A DNA stretch of 13,146 nt from an uncultured Bacteroidota bacterium (GCA_937868675.1 CALMNJ010000685.1:1-13146), one strand, 5' to 3'. Shown: positions 1 to 7,397, counted from the first letter of the stretch. The notes: a model not told the origin generated them from the sequence alone. Numbers and translations are program-made.

Positions 1-6
1 TCTGTC

Positions 7-30
7 AAGAGTAAAACCTGTTTTACTCTT
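7..30. repeat. Perfect 10-bp inverted repeat with 4-base loop
   Basis: AAGAGTAAAA (7-16) and TTTTACTCTT (21-30) are exact reverse complements around the loop CCTG. Neither strand has a T-run after it, so it is not a standard intrinsic terminator. It lies 46 bases beyond the minus-strand terminator at 76-96. It could be an operator, an mRNA 5' or 3' end structure for a gene outside the window, or a decayed terminator. The repeat is seen directly; its role is unknown. Confidence 0.6.
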
Positions 31-70
31 ATCGAGACCGTTTATGTTTTTTTTCTTCAGTTTTTTCCAA

Positions 71-234
71 CAAAAAACCCCGGACTTGCCGGGGTTATGT
101 TTGTAATTATTTAGTTTAAAAACTACCTAACATAACCCTCTGATATTGTATCTGCCAGCGACAGTGTAAAGCTTTCCTGACCGATACTCCTGCGATATAT
201 TAAACAATTTTTCATTTGATTTCTACTATTTTCT
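71..234 (-). ncRNA. Candidate structured small RNA or attenuated leader
   Basis: A minus-strand transcript of about 160 bases is bounded by a consensus promoter (239-268) and an intrinsic terminator (76-96). Three stems can form. P1 pairs 177-187 with 148-158: two 5-bp helices, one G-U wobble, separated by a G-A mismatch, with an 18-base loop. P2 is a perfect 10-bp pairing of 129-138 with 92-101, with a smaller TAGTT/AACTA stem (112-116 with 121-125) inside its loop. P3 is the terminator. P2 and P3 both need bases 92-96, so they exclude each other, as in an attenuator. A 30-codon ATG frame (215-123) lies inside, but it has no Shine-Dalgarno sequence and runs into the P2 arm. I do not recognise a known RNA family. 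Promoter, stems and terminator are seen; the function is inferred. Confidence 0.45.
76..96 (-). terminator. Rho-independent terminator (minus strand)
   Basis: AACCCCGG (76-83) and CCGGGGTT (89-96) form a perfect 8-bp stem around a 5-base loop. Reading the minus strand, the stem runs straight into a six-T run (77-72), which is the classic layout. On the plus strand the stem is followed by ATGTTTGTAATT, a poorer T-tract, so any plus-strand activity would be weaker. Confidence 0.75.
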
Positions 235-238
235 GTTG

Positions 239-268
239 CAAATGTAAATCAAAAAAATTGTTTGTCAA
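239..268 (-). promoter_or_regulatory. Bacteroidota-type promoter for the 71-234 RNA
   Basis: On the minus strand, TTGACA begins at 268 and is followed, 19 bases after the TTG, by TACATTTG (246-239). This is a full match to the Bacteroidota -7 element TAnnTTTG with TTG near -33 at the usual spacing. The start would fall near 234. A second TTGACAAA copy lies 17 bases further upstream (285-278), so the pair may also serve as an operator. Confidence 0.6.
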
Positions 269-882
269 GAATTATTTTTTGTCAAAATGCCAAACCGCAA
301 TTTAAAACGAAAACAAACATCGTTCAAAACACCAATAAAATCAAGACGTACAGAGGTTCATACATTTGAAAAGAAAAAATCAAAATTATTTATTTCAGTG
401 AGTGAAGTGTGTTTTTGAATTCGTGAATAATTTCATTTTACTTGCGGATACCGATTTTACGTTCAATGATTATTCAATTTCATTCTGATGTATCAACTTC
501 AACTTAAAAAACCCAACTGGTTTTGTAAGCAAATTTTTTCTGGTAGTTGTTTTTTGAAACCATTTTCCCGAAACAAACAGATAGATTACAAAACTTAAAA
601 CAACAACTTAGAAATAGCAATATCATCAGAATAGTGGAAGAAATAACCCTTCAATAAGCAGGCCTTTTCAGTTAAATCGTTTAATCGCGGAATAAAAGGT
701 TAATTCTGTTCAATCCGGGTAAAATAGCTGAAAATAGGTATTTACATTCATAATGGTTTTCTTAATTTAGAATCAGGCATTCGTTTGATTTTTGCACCCA
801 TTGCTTTTCAACTCCAATGCTTTTCATCAATTCACGGAGTTTGCCGAAAATCCGCAGAAGAGTAGGCGCAACAAAACATTAC
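269..882. other. AT-rich intergenic region without a recognised gene
   Basis: About 600 bases separate the minus-strand promoter from the start of the hydrolase gene. No reading frame with plausible protein character was seen on either strand. Visible items are a TACATTTG -7 match at 361-368 (plus strand, but with no TTG at the right spacing), a weaker TTCGTTTG at 780-787 and TAATTTAG nearby. There is also a nested imperfect inverted repeat: CCTTTT/AAAAGG (663-668 with 694-699) enclosing TTAAA/TTTAA (672-676 with 680-684). The hydrolase promoter should lie here, but I cannot place it firmly. Confidence 0.5.
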
Positions 883-1827
883 ATGTCAAATTTTATTATT
901 TGTGCCCGCAACGTTGTGGGCCTAGGATCCAAAAAAAGGTTTGGAAGCGAACCAGGAAGCATCAGCTATGTGGTGGTGCCGGATGACGCCACCGATTTTA
1001 CACCAGATGACCGGCAGCGAAACGAAACGGTTTGGTTATCAAAGCTGACAGAGGGGCGCAATCTAAAGGAGGTGCTGGTGTATATCCATGGTTATAACAT
1101 GGACCGCGACATTACACTGGAGCGGCACAAGATTCTGAAATCGGGCCTCAAAAACAAAGGCTGGAATGGCGAACTGATCACCTTTGCCTGGCCCAGCAAA
1201 GATCACACACTATTGTATTGGGAAGACCGCTTTGATGGATTGGATATAGCGTATCAACTGGTTTCGAAGTGCATCAGGCTTTTGAACAACCAGATGCAAA
1301 ACGGATGCCAAATGAACGTGCATGTCATTGCTCACTCTACGGGAGCACTGATTGTAAGAGAAGGTTTCAAAATCGCGCAATCGGCCATGCGGCAGCAGGA
1401 CGCAGTTTGGTCGGTGGGGCAAATGGTTTTAATTGCCGGCGACATTTCAACCGATTCGATGCTGGGCGGCGATTCGGATGCACTTTACAGGCATTGTGGG
1501 CGCATTACAAACTACTTCAGCAATTACGATTCGGCCTTGCAGGTATCAAGCGCCAAACGTTTAGGGTTTGCCAACCGCGTGGGCCGCGTTGGGTTGCCCA
1601 TAGGGTCACCGGATAAGGCCATTGATGTGAACTGCAGCAGCCATTACAAAGCGCATGAAAATGAATTTGAGAGCACGGTAATTCACGCGGCACTAAGCCA
1701 TTCATGGTATTTTTGGAGCGACGTGTTTCTGCAGGATCTTTATCTTACTTTAATAGGTGAATACGACCGTAATGTGATTCCAACACGGCATCAGGATAAC
1801 GCCGGAGAGTTTTGGCTGAATACCTGA
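883..1827 (+). CDS. Alpha/beta hydrolase, DUF900 type
   Basis: A 314-residue protein with the DUF900 (PF05990) pattern of serine-hydrolase-fold proteins. Visible motifs in order: YIHGYN (67-72, oxyanion-hole strand), FAWPS (101-105), the nucleophile elbow AHSTG (150-154, Ser152), LIAGDI (183-188), the NYFSNYD segment (210-216, Asp216 the probable acid) and LSHSWYF (271-277, His273 the probable base). The substrate is unknown; family members are annotated as esterase- or lipase-like without a fixed reaction. No signal peptide or membrane segment is seen, so a cytosolic place is likely. The frame stays open to an ATG at 817, but the extra 22 residues are basic and unlike the family, so the ATG at 883 was chosen. 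The gene stands alone between the long intergenic region and a convergent operon. The elbow starts with Ala rather than the usual Gly, a common variation. Family assignment is fairly sure; substrate is not. Confidence 0.85.
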   Translation: MSNFIICARNVVGLGSKKRFGSEPGSISYVVVPDDATDFTPDDRQRNETVWLSKLTEGRNLKEVLVYIHGYNMDRDITLERHKILKSGLKNKGWNGELITFAWPSKDHTLLYWEDRFDGLDIAYQLVSKCIRLLNNQMQNGCQMNVHVIAHSTGALIVREGFKIAQSAMRQQDAVWSVGQMVLIAGDISTDSMLGGDSDALYRHCGRITNYFSNYDSALQVSSAKRLGFANRVGRVGLPIGSPDKAIDVNCSSHYKAHENEFESTVIHAALSHSWYFWSDVFLQDLYLTLIGEYDRNVIPTRHQDNAGEFWLNT

Positions 1828-1865
1828 TGAAGAACAAAAAACAGCGTCCGAAAATAAGGCCGGTT

Positions 1866-1900
1866 AAAAAGAGTGCTTAGTTTAGTTAGCGCTCCTTTTT
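1866..1900. terminator. Bidirectional terminator between hydrolase and pdxA
   Basis: GAGTGC (1871-1876) pairs with GCGCTC (1889-1894), with one G-U wobble, around a 12-base loop. AAAAA precedes the stem (1866-1870) and CTTTTT follows it, so both strands show a stem followed by a T-run. The right arm overlaps the last codons of pdxA, whose stop lies in the loop. The hairpin would therefore end both convergent transcripts. Confidence 0.6.
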
Positions 1901-2941
1901 AAGGTTAGAAAAAGGAAGTGGATCGGCACTGATTTCTGCATGCAGTTGCCTTTTCTTGTAAATATCAATGGCCATGTAGAGGGCCTTTTTGAAGGAAAGC
2001 TCGTTGGCAATATTTTTACCGGCAATTTCGTAACCAGTGCCATGATCGGGGCTGGTGCGGACATAATTTAGCCCTGCGGTAAAATTAACCCCTTCGTTGA
2101 AACAAATTGTTTTAAAGGGAATAAGTCCCTGGTCGTGGTACATGGCCAGTATGCCATCAAACTGCCGGTACGCGCCGCTGCCAAAAAATCCGTCGGCAGA
2201 ATAAGGCCCATAGATTAGTGCGTTTAAATTACCGCAGGCTGCAATTGCCGGCACAATGATTTCGGTATCTTCTTTACCAATAACCCCGTTATCTCCAGCA
2301 TGTGGATTTAATCCCAATACCGCAATTTTCGGTTTTCGGATTCCGAAATCCTTTTGAAGCGAGGTGTAAAGTTGTTTTATTTTTTTCGAAACGACATCAA
2401 CACTCAGCATAGCTGTCACTTCCTTTACCGGAACATGGCCGGTAACCAGCGCCACACGAAGTCCGTTATCGGAACATAAAATCATTAGTGGTTCGCCGCC
2501 AAGCACTGCCCCCAGAAACTCGGTGTGCCCAACAAATTTAAACTCATCGCTTTGTACATTGTTTTTATTGATGGGTGAGGTTACCAGCGCGTCAATCTTG
2601 TTTTCTTTCAGGGCCTCGGTTGCCTTTTGCAACGAAATAAAAGCGTACTTCCCACCAACCGGGGTTGATTTTCCCATTTCAATATTTACTTCTTCCTCGT
2701 AACAGATAAATACATTTACCTTCTTAGGATTGAGTTGCGACAGGTCGCGCAAGGGATTAAAACTAAATTCCTCAAACCCCAGCACCTTGCGGTAATACGA
2801 AACTGTTTTTTGTGAACTGAAAAGAACAGGCGTGCATATTTCGGTGATACCGGGCTCCATAAGTGTTTTAAGAACCACTTCCAGTCCTATTCCGTTTATG
2901 TCGCCCTGCGTAATGCCAACAATTAGTTTAGTATCGCTCAT
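1886..2941 (-). CDS. pdxA: 4-hydroxythreonine-4-phosphate dehydrogenase PdxA
   Basis: PdxA oxidises 4-phosphohydroxy-L-threonine with NAD(P). The product decarboxylates to the aminoacetone phosphate that PdxJ joins to deoxyxylulose 5-phosphate to make pyridoxine phosphate (DXP-dependent vitamin B6 route, cytosol). The 351 residues are near the usual length. Conserved sites are present: N-terminal TQGDINGIG (11-19), VGHTEF (137-142, substrate His139), and the metal ligands His169 (TGHVP), His214 (LNPHAGD) and His269 (MYHDQG), matching E. coli His166, His211 and His266. The C-terminal TSPDHGTGYEIAGK block is intact. Residue 20 is Leu where many homologues have Pro (GIGPE), a minor departure. 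Its ATG lies 2 bases after the stop of the upstream gene, so it is the last gene of the three-gene operon. No pdxJ is in the window. Assignment is firm. Confidence 0.96.
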   Translation of the reverse strand: MSDTKLIVGITQGDINGIGLEVVLKTLMEPGITEICTPVLFSSQKTVSYYRKVLGFEEFSFNPLRDLSQLNPKKVNVFICYEEEVNIEMGKSTPVGGKYAFISLQKATEALKENKIDALVTSPINKNNVQSDEFKFVGHTEFLGAVLGGEPLMILCSDNGLRVALVTGHVPVKEVTAMLSVDVVSKKIKQLYTSLQKDFGIRKPKIAVLGLNPHAGDNGVIGKEDTEIIVPAIAACGNLNALIYGPYSADGFFGSGAYRQFDGILAMYHDQGLIPFKTICFNEGVNFTAGLNYVRTSPDHGTGYEIAGKNIANELSFKKALYMAIDIYKKRQLHAEISADPLPFSNLKKER

Positions 2942-2943
2942 GG

Positions 2944-4233
2944 TTATTTTATACCGTATTTATTTTTGTAACGTAAGTAGAGTTCGGTTTGTTTATTAAA
3001 CAGCGTTACCGGTTTTCCGCCGATAAATGCCATCACAATGTTGTTTGATTTCATATCCAGGACATCGCCGGTACTTACAATCAATGAAGCGAGCTTGCCG
3101 CTTTCGAGGGTTCCCAGTTCATTTTCCACGCCAAGAATGCGGGCCGCATTCAGGGACACAGCGGCAAGCGCTTCTTCCCTGTTAAGACCATAGGCAACTG
3201 CTGCACCTGCGTTAAAGGCAAGATTACGGCTCTGCATGGCTTCCATATCGCCTTCCAACTGCAGACAAAACAACACGCTGTCTTTTTGCAACAAGTAGGG
3301 AAGCCGGTAAACAATGTCCACATCATCGTCGGCATTATCCGGCAAATCAAGAATGCGGTTCAGCATCACCGGTACACGATTTTTTTTGAGTACATCCGTA
3401 ATGCGGTAACTTTCTTTTCCGCCAACAATTACCGGTTTTTGAATGCCATATTTTTTTGCGAAAGCAATGGCGCTGAGCATATCTTTTACTTTGTCGGCGT
3501 GCAAATACAAATTGGCCTTTCCTTCAAACACCTTCCGCATGGCTTCCATTCTCAGGTTTTTTTCGGAGGTTTTTTCGGTTGCGCAATAAGCGCGGGCATC
3601 GGCAATAAATTTTTCCAGTCCTGCCAGTTCTTCATCGTACTTTTTGTTGGCAGCCTTTGTCGTTCCTTCTTCCTCATTAAACCTTACGGTGTGCGTATGC
3701 GGAAAATTAACATGTACACCATCATCGGCTTTCAACACGGCATCTTCCCAGTTCCAACCCTCGAGTGCCATCACCGACGACTGGCCGCTGATAAGGCCGC
3801 CACGGGGTGTGGCCTGTGTGTAAAGCACGCCGTTGGTTTTAATTGTAGGTACGATCAGATTATCGGTGTTATACGCAATCAATGCCCGGATATGAGGATT
3901 TACCGCTCCCACTTCAGCAAAATCGCGCGTTGCACGTACAGCCTCTGCATCGTGAAGTCCCAATACATTGTTACAGTTTATAAGCCCAGGATACACATGC
4001 TTACCTGACAGATCAATAATTGTATCGTACGCCAGACGGTTAATGCGGATGTTGCGTACATCCAGCACTTCCTTTATGCGGTTTTTTTCAATTACAATTA
4101 AACTGCCTTCAATCACCTGGCCGTTTCCGATGTGCGCTACGCCGTTCATCAGCGCGGTGAGCCCGGTTTTATTCTGAGCTGTGCCATCCAGAATGGCCGC
4201 AAGAAACATGAATATGATCGCTTTTTTTCTCAC
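2944..4233 (-). CDS. Secreted amidohydrolase-like protein, probably catalytically inactive
   Basis: A 429-residue protein with a signal peptide (basic MRKK, hydrophobic core, likely cleavage after GTAQ, residue 20). The rest follows the imidazolonepropionase-like amidohydrolase layout: an N-terminal beta domain with ALMNGVAHIGNG (27-38), the PGLI strand (82-85), a barrel, and a C-terminal ILG..NELGTLESGKLASLIV segment typical of the family. The metal-binding D-x-H-x-H after PGLI is replaced (Asn86, Asn88, Val90), and the second-site region reads VGGKESY with no His. His245 (YLHAD) is the only ligand-like residue I can match. The start is GTG, one base after the stop of the preceding gene (TAG C GTG), implying coupled translation. 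It probably works with the upstream 1021-residue protein, as a subunit or as a substrate-binding pseudoenzyme. Substrate unknown. Periplasmic or outer-surface location is inferred from the signal peptide. Confidence 0.85.
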   Translation of the reverse strand: MRKKAIIFMFLAAILDGTAQNKTGLTALMNGVAHIGNGQVIEGSLIVIEKNRIKEVLDVRNIRINRLAYDTIIDLSGKHVYPGLINCNNVLGLHDAEAVRATRDFAEVGAVNPHIRALIAYNTDNLIVPTIKTNGVLYTQATPRGGLISGQSSVMALEGWNWEDAVLKADDGVHVNFPHTHTVRFNEEEGTTKAANKKYDEELAGLEKFIADARAYCATEKTSEKNLRMEAMRKVFEGKANLYLHADKVKDMLSAIAFAKKYGIQKPVIVGGKESYRITDVLKKNRVPVMLNRILDLPDNADDDVDIVYRLPYLLQKDSVLFCLQLEGDMEAMQSRNLAFNAGAAVAYGLNREEALAAVSLNAARILGVENELGTLESGKLASLIVSTGDVLDMKSNNIVMAFIGGKPVTLFNKQTELYLRYKNKYGIK

Positions 4234-4234
4234 G

Positions 4235-7200
4235 CTATCTTAAACCGGTTTGTGATTCGTCAACACCTTCCAGTGTATTGCAATGATACAGCCGTTGTTG
4301 TTTGCCCGAAGGCTTCACCGTTTTACCACCCTTTTGTTTTTCAGCCAACAACTTTGCAATAATCCTCGCTCTCTCGCTTTTAATATAATCGCGTAGTTTA
4401 GCATCCTCATCCCTGTCAAAATAAATCTGCCCGTCAATCATTGTTTTGTCGGCTTTGGCATACACGCTCAACGGATGATCGGTCCAAAGCACAAGGTCGG
4501 CCACTTTACCTGCTTTAATGGTTCCCACCTTGTCATCAATGTGCAGCATTTTTGCCGGATTCAGTGTGGCGAGCTTCAACGCTTCTGTTTCGGTAAGCGC
4601 GCCGTATTTTACCGACTTGGCAGCCTCCTGATTTAATCGTCGGGCCATTTCGGCATCATCACTGTTTACACAGGTATTCACTCCCGCTTTTGTGAGGATG
4701 GCCGCATTGTAAGGGATGGCATCCATTACTTCATTTTTGTAAGCCCACCAGTCGGCAAACGTGGAAGCGTTTACCCCGTGTGCTTTCATTTTATCGGCCA
4801 CCTTGTAGCCTTCGAGGATGTGTGTAAACGTGTTTACTTTAAAACCAAAACTATCGGCCACATGCATCAGCATATTGATTTCGCTTTGCACATAACTGTG
4901 GCAGGTAATGAATCGTTTTTTATTTAAAATCTCAGCCAGGGCATCCAGTTCAAGATCGCGCCTCATCACCTCTTTATTATTGCCGGCTGCATTGGCCTGC
5001 ATTTGTTTATCGTATTCGCGGGCCCGGGTAAAAAAATCAACGTAAACCTGTTCAACACCCATGCGGGTTTGCGGAAAACGAACCACACTAAAATCGCCCC
5101 AGTTACTTTGTTTAACATTTTCGCCGAGCGCAAATTTTATAAAGCCATCGGCTTTGTCGTACTTCATTTCTTCGGGCCCATGCCCCCAGCGTAACTTAAT
5201 AAGGGCGCTTTGTCCGCCAATGGGGTTGGCTGAGCCATGAAGCAATTGTGCGGTTGTAACACCACCCGAGAGTTGCCTGTAAATATTAATATCTTCTGGG
5301 TTAATCGCGTCGCCCATCCTTACCTCTGCACTGCTTGCCTGAGCGCCTTCATTTACGCCTCCGCTAAGCGCGATGTGACTATGTTCATCAATAATGCCAG
5401 GGGTAAGGTGTTTCCCTTTTGCATCAATAATTTTGGCGAATGCGGCTTTTGGCACATCAATGTTTGGCGCCACACGCACAATTTTTCCATCTACTATATA
5501 AACGTCATGTTCTTTGAGTACCGTATCACCCAGGTTGGTCCAAACTGTTGCGTTTTTTATAAGAATAGCCGAATAACGGTTTTTGAATTTGTTCCAGGCT
5601 TCTTTGAATAATTTTCCCTGTTCGGGCAAAGGCTCGCCATAGGCGCTGAAGGGATAAATTACTTTTCCAAGATCTTTGGGAGCCGTTTTTGTTTCGGGGG
5701 TTTTTGCTTTGGCGGTGTCAACCGCGCCTTCAAAGCTCATTTTAAAAGCAAACCACTCTCCGTTGCCCCACTGGCCGCGGCCATCGAAGCTTTTGTTCTG
5801 ACCATCGTAAGTGCCATTCAGGCGGGCTGTATTTACAGAATCATATCCGAATGTAAAATTAATAAAGCTGTGGTTAAAGGTATAATTCAGGTTCTTTTTA
5901 CTGGTATCTACTTTTATCTGTGCTTTGGGTTTTGCCACATCGCCCGAAAATTTTACTTTGTATTTACGGTCACCCGCCTCCAATACATAATTTCCACGAA
6001 TGTCGGGCATATTAATGTCGGCGTAAATGTCGGCATCGCCCGCTACCCAATGTTGAAGTATATTGCAATCCTCATCAAAAACAGGTTTGCTGCAAATAAA
6101 AAAATTGGCAAAATATCCTTTGCGCAGGGCGCCAATCCTGTTTTGCGCGTTTACACAGGTGGCTGGGTTAATGGTTAATGCGCGCAAAGCGGCTTTTTCG
6201 GTAAGTCCGTACTGAACCGCTTTACGAAGGTTTTTAAGGAAGGAACTTTTTTCTTTGAGGTCAGCACTGGTAAGGCAAAAAAACATCTCCTCTTTCTCGA
6301 GCACGGCTGCATTGGCAGGAGCCAGTTCCCAGTGTTTTAATTCGGCCAGACTCACATTTTCGGCTTCATAAGGATCTTCCACATCATAAGCATCCGGAAA
6401 ATTAAGAGGAACGATAAACCGCAAACCGGTTGCTTTTAAATCGGAGGCCCGCTGATACTCGTTGCCGCTACCTTTAATAATATAATTGATCCCGAACTCG
6501 CTTCCAATTTTTGCTGCACGCAGGGCATTGTATTTATCATTGGCTTCAAAAATCTGCGGCAGGTTGGAAAGCCTGCTCAACTCTTCCAGACTGATGTTGT
6601 ATTCGGTTTTGGTTTTGGAAGCGGCGTACCACTGGGCATCGTAATAGGTTTGCCTGAGGAGTGCAATGGATCCTACCAGCGAGCTTGGATAATCCTGTGT
6701 GGAGGTGCCTTTGCTGAATGAATAAAATGCTGCGGCTCTGTCGGTAATAATGCTTTCGTTTTCTTTCGTTTTATTGAGGTTTAGCAGCACTCCGGTTCCT
6801 CTTACTATACCATCCTTGCCATGCGACAACACAGTGCCAAAGCCCGATTTACGAAGTTCTTCGGCTTTTTCAGCGTTGTGCACCAGAAGCTTATGGGCAT
6901 CCACATTAGGCCGCAAGGCCTGGTTCCAGCCAAACGCGCCTTTTACATTGCTCTCCATTTGCGGTCGGCGGTGTTCGCGGTGTTCCGCTTTGACGGGTGG
7001 CAGACCGTAATCGCTGTAAAGGTCTATAAAGGAGGGGTAAATGTATTTTCCTTTCACATCGGTAACCACGGCATTTTTTGGCACCTCCGTTTTTTCGCCG
7101 GCAAACAACACCTTTCCGTCCTGTATGAGCAAAACGCCGTTTTTTATCAGCGTTTCGGGATCCGACTGAATGTTGGCATTAATAAATGCGTAAACAACGT

Positions 7201-7300
7201 GATTGGGGCTTGGGGCCCCATTGGCCGGAAAAGTGCTTTGTGAAAAAAGGACATTACTCCATAAAAAAGTGAGAACGAGATATAGTTTATTTTTTTTCAC
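4235..7300 (-). CDS. Large secreted protein with two amidohydrolase domains (inactive N-terminal, intact C-terminal)
   Basis: A 1021-residue exported protein; the signal peptide core is LYLVLTFLWSNVLFSQ, with cleavage likely near residue 21. Domain 1 (about 33-430) has the amidohydrolase fold pattern, including YPSFID and a closing NRIGALRKGYFANFFI segment, but its HxH position reads Tyr95-Ser-Asp97. A beta-rich linker follows (about 435-560). Domain 2 (about 575-960) is a complete imidazolonepropionase-like amidohydrolase: LTPGIIDEHSH (His640, His642), GENVK (727-731), CHSY (His801), FTHILEG (His827), NSDD (Asp881/882) and VGTIKAGKVADLVLW. A Lys-rich tail ends the protein. Such enzymes hydrolyse cyclic amides or dipeptide-like bonds; the substrate is not readable here. 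The start is GTG at 7300. An in-frame TGA nine bases upstream excludes a longer form. It is the first gene of the operon with the 429-residue paralogue and pdxA. Fold and export are well supported; activity is inferred from the intact second domain. Confidence 0.9.
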   Translation of the reverse strand: MKKNKLYLVLTFLWSNVLFSQSTFPANGAPSPNHVVYAFINANIQSDPETLIKNGVLLIQDGKVLFAGEKTEVPKNAVVTDVKGKYIYPSFIDLYSDYGLPPVKAEHREHRRPQMESNVKGAFGWNQALRPNVDAHKLLVHNAEKAEELRKSGFGTVLSHGKDGIVRGTGVLLNLNKTKENESIITDRAAAFYSFSKGTSTQDYPSSLVGSIALLRQTYYDAQWYAASKTKTEYNISLEELSRLSNLPQIFEANDKYNALRAAKIGSEFGINYIIKGSGNEYQRASDLKATGLRFIVPLNFPDAYDVEDPYEAENVSLAELKHWELAPANAAVLEKEEMFFCLTSADLKEKSSFLKNLRKAVQYGLTEKAALRALTINPATCVNAQNRIGALRKGYFANFFICSKPVFDEDCNILQHWVAGDADIYADINMPDIRGNYVLEAGDRKYKVKFSGDVAKPKAQIKVDTSKKNLNYTFNHSFINFTFGYDSVNTARLNGTYDGQNKSFDGRGQWGNGEWFAFKMSFEGAVDTAKAKTPETKTAPKDLGKVIYPFSAYGEPLPEQGKLFKEAWNKFKNRYSAILIKNATVWTNLGDTVLKEHDVYIVDGKIVRVAPNIDVPKAAFAKIIDAKGKHLTPGIIDEHSHIALSGGVNEGAQASSAEVRMGDAINPEDINIYRQLSGGVTTAQLLHGSANPIGGQSALIKLRWGHGPEEMKYDKADGFIKFALGENVKQSNWGDFSVVRFPQTRMGVEQVYVDFFTRAREYDKQMQANAAGNNKEVMRRDLELDALAEILNKKRFITCHSYVQSEINMLMHVADSFGFKVNTFTHILEGYKVADKMKAHGVNASTFADWWAYKNEVMDAIPYNAAILTKAGVNTCVNSDDAEMARRLNQEAAKSVKYGALTETEALKLATLNPAKMLHIDDKVGTIKAGKVADLVLWTDHPLSVYAKADKTMIDGQIYFDRDEDAKLRDYIKSERARIIAKLLAEKQKGGKTVKPSGKQQRLYHCNTLEGVDESQTGLR

Positions 7301-7307
7301 GAACGTT

Positions 7308-7334
7308 CAAATTTAATCAGTTTTGGCAAATCAA
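7308..7334 (-). promoter_or_regulatory. Promoter of the amidohydrolase-pdxA operon
   Basis: TAAATTTG (7315-7308, minus strand) matches the Bacteroidota -7 element fully. A TTG (7334-7332) lies 16 bases upstream, shorter than the usual 19 or so. The start site would fall near 7303, only a few bases before the GTG at 7300, which suggests a leaderless or nearly leaderless mRNA. Confidence 0.45.
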
Positions 7335-7350
7335 CCGGCGGCGGCCAAGT

Positions 7351-7380
7351 TTTTATTGTTTGCATATATTGTTAATTTTA
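7351..7380 (+). promoter_or_regulatory. Possible promoter of the cytochrome-hflX operon
   Basis: TAATTTTA (7373-7380) matches seven of eight positions counted against TAnnTTTG. A TTT (7351-7353) lies 19 bases upstream where TTG is expected. Transcription would start near 7385, about 13 bases before the ATG. It sits back to back with the divergent promoter at 7308-7334. The match is weak. Confidence 0.3.
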
Positions 7381-7397
7381 CCGGAAAAACTTTCACC

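Noticed and set aside
123..190. Bacterial SRP RNA as identity of the left-edge RNA
   Set aside because: A GGTCAGGAAAGC stretch recalls the SRP RNA region near GGTCAGG, but the conserved GGAAGnAGCC loop that follows in SRP RNA is missing and the stem layout differs.
123..215. Tryptophan-type attenuator leader peptide
   Set aside because: The short frame holds no Trp codons and no cluster of any single amino acid.
332..358. HflX insertion between G4 and G5 as a novel domain (residue numbering within the protein)
   Set aside because: It is short, acidic and without motif; more likely a lineage-specific loop than a new function.
817..882. Longer hydrolase start at ATG 817
   Set aside because: The 22 added residues are basic and unlike the DUF900 N terminus; ATG 883 starts at the expected place.
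3286..4008. 240-residue plus-strand open frame opposite the amidohydrolase gene
   Set aside because: It is antisense to a well-supported gene, with no family features and a composition typical of a frame shadow.
7323..7397. Longer cytochrome protein start at TTG 7323
   Set aside because: It would overlap the likely promoter and put 25 extra residues before the first membrane helix; ATG 7398 is the better start.
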